A stretch of 64,000 nt of DNA from Bhargavaea changchunensis (lineage in GTDB: Bacteria; Bacillota; Bacilli; Bacillales_A; Planococcaceae), in contig NZ_JBHTCT010000011.1 in the NCBI RefSeq assembly GCF_042665595.1, positions 124,001 through 188,000 on the forward strand, given 5' to 3'. The notes below the pieces were generated by a model that ran no database searches, was not told where the DNA came from, and saw only the letters and a list, made by a program, of their open reading frames with translations. Of this stretch, positions 26,277 to 35,096 are shown piece by piece (within the stretch, counting starts at the first letter, position 1; the number at the start of each line of letters is the position of its first letter). The translations under genes were made by a program, and so were the position numbers.

Positions 26277-27215
26277 ATGTCCATCAAGCGAAAGAAAATC
26301 TCGGTGATCGGTTCAGGTTTCACAGGCGCCACCACGGCATTCCTGATTGCGCAGAAAGAACTTGGTGACGTGGTCCTGGTCGATATACCGGACATGGAGA
26401 ATCCGACCCGGGGGAAAGCACTCGATATGGCTGAATCCGCACCGGTATTGGGCTTCGATGCAAAAGTCACCGGCACTTCCGACTACCGGGACACGGAAAA
26501 CTCAGATTTGGTCATCATCACGGCAGGTATGGCCCGGAAACCCGGAATGAGCCGCGACGACCTTGTCAAGACAAATCAGAAAATCATGAAAGCCGTCACA
26601 TCTGAAATAGCCCGATATTCTCCTGATACTATCATTCTTGTTCTGACGAACCCGGTGGACGCCATGACCTACACGGTATTCCGGGAAAGCGGCTTCCCGA
26701 AGGAACGGGTCATCGGACAGTCCGGAGTGCTGGATACGGCCCGTTTTCGCACATTTGTCGCAGATGAGCTGAATCTTTCGGTCAAGGATGTCACGGGGTT
26801 TGTCCTTGGCGGGCACGGTGACGATATGGTCCCGCTTGTCCGTTACTCCTATGCGGGCGGCATCCCTATTCAAACACTCCTTCCGCAGGAACGGATCGGT
26901 GAAATCGTTGAACGAACCCGGAAAGGGGGGGCGGAGATCGTCAATCTGCTCGGCAACGGATCTGCCTACTATGCACCTGCCGCATCACTTGCAGAAATGG
27001 CAGAAGCAATCCTGAAAGACCAGAAGCGTGTGCTTCCGTCAATCGCCTATCTGGAAGGCGAGTACGGGATGGACGGCCTTTATATCGGCGTGCCCACAGT
27101 ACTCGGGGCGGGCGGCATCGAGAGAATCATCGAGCTGGAACTGACGGAAGAAGAAAAGAAGAGTTTCGGGAAATCCGCAGAATCCGTCAGAAATGTGATG
27201 AATGTCCTGGAATGA
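26277..27215 (+). CDS. mdh: Malate dehydrogenase
   Basis: A 312-residue NAD-dependent LDH-like malate dehydrogenase that closes the TCA cycle to oxaloacetate. The Rossmann motif VIGSGFTGATTA, the active-site loop ITAGMARKPGMSRDDL (the arginine of ARKPG confers malate rather than lactate specificity), LTNPVDAMTY and GGHGDDMVPL are present. CAAAGGAGAG precedes the ATG. The icd terminator lies between it and icd, yet no clear promoter was found in the short gap, so read-through is probable. Confidence 0.97.
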   Translation: MSIKRKKISVIGSGFTGATTAFLIAQKELGDVVLVDIPDMENPTRGKALDMAESAPVLGFDAKVTGTSDYRDTENSDLVIITAGMARKPGMSRDDLVKTNQKIMKAVTSEIARYSPDTIILVLTNPVDAMTYTVFRESGFPKERVIGQSGVLDTARFRTFVADELNLSVKDVTGFVLGGHGDDMVPLVRYSYAGGIPIQTLLPQERIGEIVERTRKGGAEIVNLLGNGSAYYAPAASLAEMAEAILKDQKRVLPSIAYLEGEYGMDGLYIGVPTVLGAGGIERIIELELTEEEKKSFGKSAESVRNVMNVLE

Positions 27216-27257
27216 TGCGAATCGCCGTTAGGGTAAATATGATGAAAGTCTCAACAC

Positions 27258-27312
27258 GGGGGCAATGCAAAGGACATGAAATCCTGTCTTTATGCAATGC
27301 CCCTTCTTTCTT
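27258..27312 (+). terminator. Terminator after mdh
   Basis: GGGGGCAATGCAAAGGAC and GTCTTTATGCAATGCCCC form a long imperfect stem, followed by TTCTTTCTT. Confidence 0.75.
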
Positions 27313-27342
27313 GCTGAGATAGCCCGCTGTTTTAGCCGTACA

Positions 27343-27351
27343 TGCTATAAT
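27343..27351 (+). promoter_or_regulatory. Extended -10 promoter ahead of maoC-like-phoP-phoR
   Basis: TGCTATAAT contains a perfect TATAAT (27346-27351) with the TGN extension; no convincing -35 is present. Bases 27216-27426 hold this promoter and the mdh terminator. Confidence 0.6.
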
Positions 27352-27426
27352 AAGAATATTAAAAGTAAGCAGAGCGGCGGAATATTTCGGTCATCTGCAT
27401 ACTACACCGCCAAAGGAGAGATTGAA

Positions 27427-27948
27427 TTGCTATTCAACCGGCGCCGTGTCCGGATCCGTCCGGCAGAAGAGCTGACCGAAGGGGAGTCCCTGAAGATCGT
27501 CGAAAAGATGGATGACCGGGATCTGCTCCTGTATCTGGGTCTTACCAATGACAGCAACCCGCTATATATCCAGCATGACTTCACGGCTGCGGCAGGCTAT
27601 GAAAGGCCCGTGGTGCCGGTTGTGATGCTGACGGGGATTGTCAGTTCGGCTGTGTCGAAGCATCTTCCCGGTCCCGGTTCACGGGTACTGGAACAACGCT
27701 TCAGCTTTCCGGAAGCCGCCTGGCACGGATCCACGGTGACCTTCGATCTGACAATCGGCAACGTGGATCTGCTTTCCCGAACCGTGCTGATCCGTGTACA
27801 TGCGGCAGACGAGGAAAATCGCACGGTAATGACCGGAGAGCTGGTGGCCGGAATGGCTTTGGTTGCCGGAGAAAGTACCGAAATTTCTGCGCTTGGTGCG
27901 CCTGATGGAGGCATGGATAAACGTGAAACGAATTCTGGTCGTGGATGA
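27427..27948 (+). CDS. MaoC-like hotdog protein with altered catalytic motif
   Basis: A 173-residue hotdog-fold protein of the MaoC/R-specific enoyl-CoA hydratase family. The hydratase motif region reads TNDSNPLYIQHDFTAAAGY: Asp42 and NP are kept, but the catalytic histidine of NPxH is a tyrosine (Tyr47), so hydratase activity is doubtful. The TTG at 27427 follows AAAGGAG at 27412-27418. Its 3' end overlaps phoP by 26 bases, so it is translated with the phosphate two-component system. Its ligand or function is not known; acyl-CoA or thioester binding is a guess from the fold. Confidence 0.75.
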   Translation: MLFNRRRVRIRPAEELTEGESLKIVEKMDDRDLLLYLGLTNDSNPLYIQHDFTAAAGYERPVVPVVMLTGIVSSAVSKHLPGPGSRVLEQRFSFPEAAWHGSTVTFDLTIGNVDLLSRTVLIRVHAADEENRTVMTGELVAGMALVAGESTEISALGAPDGGMDKRETNSGRG

Positions 27949-28639
27949 TGAACGTCCGATTTTGACATTGCTTGAATACAACCTGAAACAGGCGGGCTAC
28001 GAAGTAATTACCGCTGCGGACGGAGAGGAAGGTCTGCAAAAGGCAGAGGCGGAAGGTCCGGACCTGATTGTCCTGGACCTGATGCTGCCTAAACTGGATG
28101 GAATGGATGTTTGCCGTACACTCCGCCAGAGAGGTGTGGACACCCCGATCATCATGCTCACGGCAAAGTCGGATGAATTGGAGAAGATCCTCGGACTGGA
28201 GCTTGGAGCCGACGACTATATGACGAAGCCGTTCAGTCCCAGGGAAGTCGTGGCGCGGATCAAGGCGGTTCTGCGCAGATCGGACCAGAGGGGCACTGCC
28301 CAGACGGCAGACGAAGAACAGGCGGAATCGGTCTTCGAGGTTGGCCCGCTCAAGGTCTATCCTGAACGTTTCGAGGCATATAAAGACGGAAACGCTCTTG
28401 AATTCACTCCGAAGGAATTTGAATTGCTCGTTCATCTGATTTCAAACCGCAATCGCGTCATGTCCCGGGACCAACTTCTTAGTGCGGTCTGGAATTATGA
28501 CTTTGCAGGTGACACGAGAATCGTTGACGTACATATCAGCCACCTTCGTGACAAGATTGAAGAAAACACGAGACGTCCGGTCTTCATCAAGACGATCCGG
28601 GGGACCGGTTACAAGTTCGAGGGTCCTCAGGAAGGATGA
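27923..28639 (+). CDS. phoP: Phosphate response regulator PhoP
   Basis: A 238-residue OmpR-family response regulator controlling phosphate starvation genes. The receiver domain has the acidic pair in LVVDDE, the phosphoacceptor Asp52 in LIVLDLMLPKLDG and the lysine in YMTKPFSP. The C-terminal winged helix shows LTPKEFELL-like FTPKEFELLVHLISNRNRVMSR and RIVDVHISHLRDKIE. The GTG at 27923 (MKRILVVDDE) is chosen because the next in-frame ATG upstream, at 27905, adds residues not seen in the family. It overlaps phoR by 4 bases (ATGA). Confidence 0.93.
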   Translation: MKRILVVDDERPILTLLEYNLKQAGYEVITAADGEEGLQKAEAEGPDLIVLDLMLPKLDGMDVCRTLRQRGVDTPIIMLTAKSDELEKILGLELGADDYMTKPFSPREVVARIKAVLRRSDQRGTAQTADEEQAESVFEVGPLKVYPERFEAYKDGNALEFTPKEFELLVHLISNRNRVMSRDQLLSAVWNYDFAGDTRIVDVHISHLRDKIEENTRRPVFIKTIRGTGYKFEGPQEG

Positions 28640-30153
28640 AATCGCTCCAGAGGAGACTGTTTCTGGCATTCATTCTCATCATGGCCATTACTTTGGCAGG
28701 CCTTGCCATCGTCCTGGGCCAAACCTTTCCTGTCCTGCAGGATCAGGAAAGCAGGACTGAGGCAGAGGCGATTGCAGGTCACCTGGATGAGATGGGAATC
28801 GAGATGGACATCGGACAGCGGAAAGAACTGGGTCAGAGAATGGCCGCAGATGAAACAGGGGTGGCTCCGACACGATTTCTCCGACTGCTCGTCATCACTT
28901 TCGCCATTGCGTTCATCGTAACCGTCATTGTGTTTCACCGTCTGACAGAACGATATATCCGCCCGATAGACCTGGTGGCGGATACGACCATTGAACTGGC
29001 AAAGGGCAATTATTCCGCAAGGGCGGGATGGACGGCACCCGGAATCCAGATTGGACTGGTCACCGCGGTCAATGCACTTGCCCGGAATCTTCAGGAGATG
29101 GATTCCATGCGGGAAACAGAAGCGGAGCGGCTGGAAACCCTGATTGCCAATATGGGCAGCGGATTGCTCATGATCGGGAGAAATTCCGAGATTTCCATGG
29201 CCAATACATTCTTCCTCAATCAGATCGGACTGAAAGAGGACCGGCTGATCGGCAGTCCATACAAGGCTGCCAGGCTTCCGGATGCACTTGTCACGTTAAT
29301 CGATACGGTATCCGTCAGGGAAAAGCCGGTTACTGAACAGATTGATATCGAAACGGACAAGGGAAGCCACACGATGGCGGTTTATTCTGCACCTGTTATT
29401 GATAAACACGGCGGGTGGCTCGGCATAGTGGTCGTCATGCATGACATTTCAGAGCTGATCCGCCTGGAGCGGATCAGGAAAGACTTTGTCGCCAATGTTT
29501 CCCATGAACTCAGGACACCGGTCACATCGATCAGAGGTTTTTCGGAGACCCTCATGGATGGAGCCATCCATGATCAAGAAGCGGCGATGCAGTTTCTGGA
29601 TATCATCCATAATGAGAGCGGAAGGCTTGAGATGCTGATTGAGGATCTTCTGGACCTGTCGAAAATCGAGAAAGAAGGTTATACCATCAGGCTGCAGACG
29701 GTCAGGGTGGAGGATGTGATCGGACGATCCATCAGTTCCGTTTCCGGCAGGCTGAAAAACCGGGAGATGACCATCCGTTCCGTCTGCCCGCCAGATCTGT
29801 TTGTCATGGCCGACCCGGAGCGTCTCGTCCAAGTGTTGGTCAATCTCCTTTCGAATGCCGTCAGTTATTCAAAGCCCGGGACGCACATCAAGGTTACGGC
29901 AACAGAATCTGCCGGCATGGCGTCCATATCCGTTGCTGACCAAGGCATCGGTATCCCTGCAGAGGAGCTTCCGAGGCTGTTCGAGCGCTTTTACAGGGTT
30001 GACCGGGCCAGGAGCCGTGATTCCGGCGGTACCGGACTGGGACTTTCCATCGTGAAGCATATTATGGAGCTTCACAACGGCACGATCTCTGTGGAGAGTG
30101 AGCCCGGCAAAGGCTCAACCTTCACTATTAACATTCCACTGAGTCATCAATGA
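28636..30153 (+). CDS. phoR: Phosphate sensor histidine kinase PhoR
   Basis: A 505-residue membrane kinase. One helix at about 7-27, a short extracytoplasmic loop of about 50 residues, a second helix around 80-100, then HAMP, a PAS domain (about 150-270) and the kinase core with His290 in NVSHELRTPVTS and the ATP-binding N, G1 and G2 boxes (LVNLLSNAVSYS, VADQGIGIP, GGTGLGLSI). B. subtilis PhoR is about 75 residues longer, mainly in the extracytoplasmic part, so the outside sensor is much reduced here. It phosphorylates PhoP. Confidence 0.92.
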   Translation: MKSLQRRLFLAFILIMAITLAGLAIVLGQTFPVLQDQESRTEAEAIAGHLDEMGIEMDIGQRKELGQRMAADETGVAPTRFLRLLVITFAIAFIVTVIVFHRLTERYIRPIDLVADTTIELAKGNYSARAGWTAPGIQIGLVTAVNALARNLQEMDSMRETEAERLETLIANMGSGLLMIGRNSEISMANTFFLNQIGLKEDRLIGSPYKAARLPDALVTLIDTVSVREKPVTEQIDIETDKGSHTMAVYSAPVIDKHGGWLGIVVVMHDISELIRLERIRKDFVANVSHELRTPVTSIRGFSETLMDGAIHDQEAAMQFLDIIHNESGRLEMLIEDLLDLSKIEKEGYTIRLQTVRVEDVIGRSISSVSGRLKNREMTIRSVCPPDLFVMADPERLVQVLVNLLSNAVSYSKPGTHIKVTATESAGMASISVADQGIGIPAEELPRLFERFYRVDRARSRDSGGTGLGLSIVKHIMELHNGTISVESEPGKGSTFTINIPLSHQ

Positions 30154-30158
30154 CCCTT

Positions 30159-30204
30159 CCCCCGTCCCGCTTTGGCTTACAGATAAGCGGGACGGGGGTT
30201 TTTG
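30159..30204 (+). terminator. Terminator after phoR
   Basis: CCCCCGTCCCGCTT (30159-30172) pairs perfectly with AAGCGGGACGGGGG (30185-30198), followed by TTTTT. Confidence 0.93.
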
Positions 30205-30235
30205 TGTGCTTTATTTGGCGGGAAACCGAAAATGA

Positions 30236-30264
30236 TGAAACCGCACGGTGCTGATTCCCGTATA
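30236..30264 (+). promoter_or_regulatory. Sigma-W-type (ECF) promoter of hflK-hflC
   Basis: TGAAAC (30236-30241), 17 bases and CGTATA (30259-30264) are identical in both boxes and spacing to the promoter ahead of sppA. Confidence 0.7.
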
Positions 30265-30301
30265 GGAACTATACATAGACTAATACAAAGGAGAATCCGA
30301 C

Positions 30302-31285
30302 ATGAGCGTTAAGCGCATATTGACGATTGCTGGAATGGCTGTGGCCGGAGTCATTCTCATCGTCCTTGCATTCACGACTTGGTATACAGTGGATGAAGGA
30401 GAACAGGCTATCATCATCACGTTCGGCAAGGCGGATGAAACGGTCACCGAGTCGGGACTGAAGTTCAAGCTGCCATGGCCGGTCCAACGGGTGGAGAAAC
30501 TGTCCAAAGAAACCTTCAGTACGACATTCGGCTATAACCAGGACGAGGATGGAAATCTTATCTCCTATGACAAGGAGACCAAGATGATCACAGGAGACGA
30601 ATATATCGTCCTTGCCGATCTGGTCGTCCAGTGGAAAATCACAGAGCCCGTCAAATACCTGTTCAATGCCGAAGATCCGAGGGAACTTTTGCACGATGCC
30701 ACTGCAGCATCAATCCGGTCGATTATCGGTTCCTCACCGATTGACGACGCACTTACAGACGGAAAGGCTGAAATTGAGGCGGAAACGAGGGATCTGCTCG
30801 GTACACTCATCGACAAGTATGATATCGGGATTTCCATCCAGGGAGTGAAGCTCCAGGATGTTGAACTGCCGAATGAGGAAGTCCGATCCGCTTTCACCGC
30901 GGTCACCGATGCCCGGGAGACGAAGAGTACGAAGATCAACCAGGCAAAGAAATATGAGAACCAGAAAAAGAATGAGGCCACGGGTGAGCGGGATGCCATA
31001 CTTTCCAGGGCACAAGGGGATAAGACTTCCCGGATCGAGCAGGCCCATGGTGATGTGGCCGTGTTCAACAAGCTTTATGATGAATATCGCGACAACCAGG
31101 AAATCACAAGGGAACGGCTGGTTCTTGAAACTCTTGAGCAAGTGCTCCCCGGCGCTAAAATTTATATCATGAATGACGGGGAAGGGACCGTGAAGTATCT
31201 GCCGATCCAGCCGCCTCAGCCGGCAGCACCTCCAAGTTCAGACGAAAGTACCGAGCAGGGAGGAGGCGAAAACAATGGCCAATAA
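30302..31285 (+). CDS. hflK: HflK, FtsH-modulating SPFH protein
   Basis: A 327-residue SPFH/prohibitin-family protein that, with HflC, forms a membrane cage around the FtsH protease. It has one N-terminal helix (residues about 5-27), then the SPFH domain (YTVDEGEQAIIITFGK, GLKFKLPWPVQ, ADLVVQWKI), a long helical/coiled region (about 200-290) and an acidic Pro/Ser-rich tail. AAAGGAGAATCC precedes the ATG. It overlaps hflC by 11 bases. The pair is absent from this place in B. subtilis. The sigma-W-type promoter upstream suggests envelope-stress induction. Confidence 0.9.
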   Translation: MSVKRILTIAGMAVAGVILIVLAFTTWYTVDEGEQAIIITFGKADETVTESGLKFKLPWPVQRVEKLSKETFSTTFGYNQDEDGNLISYDKETKMITGDEYIVLADLVVQWKITEPVKYLFNAEDPRELLHDATAASIRSIIGSSPIDDALTDGKAEIEAETRDLLGTLIDKYDIGISIQGVKLQDVELPNEEVRSAFTAVTDARETKSTKINQAKKYENQKKNEATGERDAILSRAQGDKTSRIEQAHGDVAVFNKLYDEYRDNQEITRERLVLETLEQVLPGAKIYIMNDGEGTVKYLPIQPPQPAAPPSSDESTEQGGGENNGQ

Positions 31286-32327
31286 TGATAACAATCCATT
31301 CAAGAGCATCGAAGAGAAGTTCCTCGAACGCCAGCGCCAGGAACAGGCACGCAAAAACTCTGGCGATAAAAGCAAGCTCACCTCTTTTGGGAAAAAGCGG
31401 GCCAGGAAGCCGAAGGGTCCCTCGGAACCCAAGCCGCCTGCCGACCTGCGCAAGTTCATCAAGCCGGCCATTGTGCTCACGGCCATATTCGCTGTGCTGC
31501 TCATCCTTCTTGCGAATGTGTATGTAGTAAAGGAAAACGAATACCGCGTTGTCCGCCAATTTGGTGAGATTGTCCGCATCGATTCCGACCCGGGAGTCAA
31601 GTTCAAAGTGCCGTTTCTCCAGAGTGTGACCATGCTGCCGAAAAACCAGATGGCCTATAACGTTTCCGAAGCGGAAATCACGACCAAGGACAAAAAACGC
31701 ATGATCATCGACAACTATGCGGTATGGCGCATCACCGATCCGAAAATGATGATCAACAACGCAAGGAACATCGTCAATGCCGAGGCGCGGATGGAAGAAT
31801 ACATTTATTCAGTCGTCCGCTCCGAACTCGGACAGCTGGACTACACGAGCATCGTCAACGACGAAGATTCCTCTCGCGGCAACCTGAACGACAAAGTCAC
31901 CGAACGGGTGAACGAACTGCTGGAAGCCGGTAATTTTGGGATTGCGGTGACCGATGTACGGATGAAGCGGATCGATCTTCCTCCGGAGAATGAACAATCC
32001 ATCTATACCCGGATGATTTCCGAGCGCGAATCGACCGCCCAAACGTACCTGTCTGAAGGGGACGCGGAAAAGCGGCGCATCGAGGCCGAAACTGACCGGG
32101 AAGTTCAGGAGCTCCTGGCCGAGGCGAAAAAACAGGCTGAAGTGATCCGTGCGGAAGGCGAGGCTGAAGCGGCCCGCATCTACAACCAATCCTTCTCGAA
32201 AGATCCTGATTTTTATGAGCTCTACCGGACACTGGAATCGTACAAGAAAACGATCGGCGAAGAAACGATGATTGTCATCCCGTCCGATTCCCCATATGCC
32301 AGAATCCTTTCCGGATTCACCGAATAA
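31275..32327 (+). CDS. hflC: HflC, FtsH-modulating SPFH protein with N-terminal extension
   Basis: A 350-residue partner of HflK. The SPFH domain (VKENEYRVVRQFGEIVRI, GVKFKVPFLQSV, IIDNYAVWRI) and the helical ERESTAQTYLSEGDAEKRR/AEGEAEAARIY segment typical of HflC are present, and the C-terminus PYARILSGF is short as expected. Unlike E. coli HflC, whose helix begins at the N-terminus, about 60 charged, Lys/Arg-rich residues precede the membrane helix at 64-84. AGGGAGGAGG inside hflK provides its ribosome site. The terminator at 32336 follows. Confidence 0.9.
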   Translation: MANNDNNPFKSIEEKFLERQRQEQARKNSGDKSKLTSFGKKRARKPKGPSEPKPPADLRKFIKPAIVLTAIFAVLLILLANVYVVKENEYRVVRQFGEIVRIDSDPGVKFKVPFLQSVTMLPKNQMAYNVSEAEITTKDKKRMIIDNYAVWRITDPKMMINNARNIVNAEARMEEYIYSVVRSELGQLDYTSIVNDEDSSRGNLNDKVTERVNELLEAGNFGIAVTDVRMKRIDLPPENEQSIYTRMISERESTAQTYLSEGDAEKRRIEAETDREVQELLAEAKKQAEVIRAEGEAEAARIYNQSFSKDPDFYELYRTLESYKKTIGEETMIVIPSDSPYARILSGFTE

Positions 32328-32335
32328 GCGCCATC

Positions 32336-32395
32336 ACGTCGTTTCAGCTCCATCCTGCCCCTGTGGTAAGATGGAGGGAGACGACGTTTTTTATT
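32336..32395 (+). terminator. Terminator after hflC
   Basis: ACGTCGT (32336-32342) pairs with ACGACGT (32381-32387), with an inner CTCCATC/GATGGAG stem, followed by six T. It stands just ahead of polA. Confidence 0.8.
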
Positions 32396-32415
32396 TGCGG
32401 ATGGAGGTTGACGGA

Positions 32416-35049
32416 ATGACCAAGCAGAAAGTGCTGCTCCTGGACGGGAACAGCCTGGCCTACCGAGCGTTTTTTGCATTGCCGCTCCTGACAAATGACC
32501 AGGGCGTGCATACCAATGCCGTTTACGGCTTTGCAATGATGCTGGAGAAAATCCTGAAAGAAGAACAGCCGACCCATATGCTGGTCGCGTGGGACGCCGG
32601 AAAGACGACGTTCCGCCACAGCACCTATAAAGAATACAAAGGCGGCCGGCAGAAAACACCGCCCGAACTGTCCGAACAGTTCCCATACCTCCGCAAAATG
32701 CTTGATGCCTATAACATCAGGCAGTATGAGCTGGAGTCCTTCGAGGCTGATGACATTATCGGCACATTGAGCCGGGAAGCTGCGGCAGACGGTGTGGAGA
32801 CCGTCGTGATTACAGGTGACAAGGATTTGACGCAGCTTGCGGATAAAGCCGTGACTGTACAGATCACCCGAAAAGGAATGACTGACATCGAGGCCTATAC
32901 GCCGGAACATGTCATGGAGAAGTACGGTCTGACCCCTGACCAGATTATTGACATGAAGGGCCTGATGGGTGATGCCTCCGATAATATTCCGGGGGTGCCC
33001 GGGGTAGGGGAAAAGACGGCCATCAAGCTGCTGAAACAGTTCGGTACAGTTGAGGGTGTCTACGAAGGCATTGACGGGGTCAGCGGTAAAAAGCTGAAGG
33101 AGAAGCTGGTCGAGAACGAGGAACTTGCCAAGATGAGCAAAACGCTCGCCACGATCAACACCGAATCCCCGATCGAAATCGGATTGGCAGACATCAGCTA
33201 CCCGGGACCGGACATGGAGCAGGTCATCCCGGTCTTTCGTGAGCTGAATTTCCGGACGCTTATCGAGAAGGCGGATGGAGCACAACCGGTCACAGAGACC
33301 GAGGAAGCGGAAGATATTGAATACAAGGTCGTCGAACAAGCGCCCGGTTCTCTTCTGAAGAGCGGGATTGCTTTCCATGTCGAGCTGTCCGATGAGCTAT
33401 ATCACACAGCGGACATTCTCGGCGTATCGCTCTCCGATGGAGACGAGACCGTGTACATCCCGGCTGCCGGCCTGGAAGGGGACAAGCAGTTCGCGGATTG
33501 GCTGGCGGATGATTCGATGAAAAAACTGACCGTCGACGCGAAAGCTTCTCTTGCGGCGCTTGCAAGGTTGGGGCTTGAAGCGGACGGAATCGTCTTTGAC
33601 CTCCTGCTCGCGGCCTATATCGTCAATCCTTCAGTGTCGCTGACCGATGCGTCTTCCGCAGCAAGGGAATTCGGTTTTTCAGGGGTTTCGGAAGACCAGG
33701 CGATCTATGGAAAAGGTGCCAAACGGGCGGTCCCTGACCAAGAAACTGTTGCGGAACATGCAAGCCGAAAGGCGCTAGCCGTACACCGGCTCCGCGAAAC
33801 AGTGGAAGGACGCCTGAAGGAAAATAAACAGTTCGAACTTTACAGGGAACTTGAGATACCGCTTGCGACAATTCTCGGACGCATGGAAGCCACAGGCGTG
33901 AAAACTGAACGGGGAATACTGGAAGAGATCGGGAAAGACCTCGCAGGAAAACTGGAAGCCATCGAGGAGCAGATTTATGCTTTGGCCGGACAGACATTCA
34001 ACATCAATTCGACCAAGCAGCTTGGCGTGATCCTGTTCGAAGAGATGGAATTGCCGGTCATCAAAAAGACGAAGACAGGCTATTCCACTGCGGCGGATGT
34101 GCTGGAAAAGCTCCGGGGACGTCATGAGATCATCGACCTGATCCTTGAATACCGACAGCTCGGAAAGCTTCAGTCCACTTATATCGAGGGGCTCCTTAAG
34201 GAGATTCATGAGGACGGCAAGATCCATACGTATTATCAGCAGGCCCTCACCCAGACCGGAAGGCTGAGCTCCACCAGCCCGAATCTCCAGAACATCCCGG
34301 TGCGAATCGAGGAAGGCCGGAAAATCCGCAAGGCATTCGTGCCTTCGGAACCGGGCTGGGTCATGTTCGCGGCGGACTATTCACAGATCGAACTCCGCGT
34401 GCTTGCCCATATGTCAGGTGATGAGAGGCTGATAGCCGCATTCCGGGAAGGGGCTGACATCCATACCCGAACTGCCGGTGATGTGTTCCACGTGGAAGCG
34501 CAGGATGTGACACCGGACATGCGCCGAGCGGCGAAAGCTGTCAATTTCGGAATCGTCTACGGCATCAGCGACTATGGCCTTTCGCAGAATCTGAACATTA
34601 CGCGGAAAGAAGCAGCTGAATTCATCGACCGCTATCTGGCCAGCTTCCCGGGTGTCAAGCAGTACATGGAAGATTCGGTTGCCGAAGCCAAGGAAAAGGG
34701 CTTTGTCTCCACACTCATGAACCGCAGACGCTATCTGCCGGATATCAACAGCCGGAATTTCAACCTCAGGAGCTTTGCTGAACGGACTGCGATGAACACA
34801 CCGATCCAGGGAACCGCAGCCGATATCATCAAGAAGGCGATGGTCGAGATGGATATGCGTCTCGAACAGGAAGGCCTGCAGGCACGCATGCTTCTTCAGG
34901 TGCATGACGAGCTGATTTTTGAGTGCCCGGAAGAAGAGCTTGGGAAGCTATCCGAGATTGTGCCGGATGTGATGGAGGCGGCCCTGGAGCTCGATGTGCC
35001 GCTCCTCGTGGAATCTGCTTCCGGTCCATCCTGGTACGATACGAAATAA
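32416..35049 (+). CDS. polA: DNA polymerase I
   Basis: An 877-residue A-family polymerase for repair and Okazaki-fragment maturation. The N-terminal 5'-3' exonuclease (VLLLDGNSLAYRAFF, SFEADDIIGTL, VTGDKDLTQL analogue, helix-hairpin-helix around GVPGVGEKTA) is followed by a proofreading-type domain that, as in other Bacillus PolI, lacks the usual acidic residues. The palm has Asp654 in ADYSQIELR and Asp831 in QVHDEL. The ATG at 32416 follows GGATGGAGG; the frame is open further upstream through the hflC terminator but that is not credible. mutM and coaE follow closely, probably as one operon. Confidence 0.97.
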   Translation: MTKQKVLLLDGNSLAYRAFFALPLLTNDQGVHTNAVYGFAMMLEKILKEEQPTHMLVAWDAGKTTFRHSTYKEYKGGRQKTPPELSEQFPYLRKMLDAYNIRQYELESFEADDIIGTLSREAAADGVETVVITGDKDLTQLADKAVTVQITRKGMTDIEAYTPEHVMEKYGLTPDQIIDMKGLMGDASDNIPGVPGVGEKTAIKLLKQFGTVEGVYEGIDGVSGKKLKEKLVENEELAKMSKTLATINTESPIEIGLADISYPGPDMEQVIPVFRELNFRTLIEKADGAQPVTETEEAEDIEYKVVEQAPGSLLKSGIAFHVELSDELYHTADILGVSLSDGDETVYIPAAGLEGDKQFADWLADDSMKKLTVDAKASLAALARLGLEADGIVFDLLLAAYIVNPSVSLTDASSAAREFGFSGVSEDQAIYGKGAKRAVPDQETVAEHASRKALAVHRLRETVEGRLKENKQFELYRELEIPLATILGRMEATGVKTERGILEEIGKDLAGKLEAIEEQIYALAGQTFNINSTKQLGVILFEEMELPVIKKTKTGYSTAADVLEKLRGRHEIIDLILEYRQLGKLQSTYIEGLLKEIHEDGKIHTYYQQALTQTGRLSSTSPNLQNIPVRIEEGRKIRKAFVPSEPGWVMFAADYSQIELRVLAHMSGDERLIAAFREGADIHTRTAGDVFHVEAQDVTPDMRRAAKAVNFGIVYGISDYGLSQNLNITRKEAAEFIDRYLASFPGVKQYMEDSVAEAKEKGFVSTLMNRRRYLPDINSRNFNLRSFAERTAMNTPIQGTAADIIKKAMVEMDMRLEQEGLQARMLLQVHDELIFECPEEELGKLSEIVPDVMEAALELDVPLLVESASGPSWYDTK

Positions 35050-35096
35050 TACCGACTGGAAAAGAACCAATTCATTAATGAAAGAAGTTGAAACAC

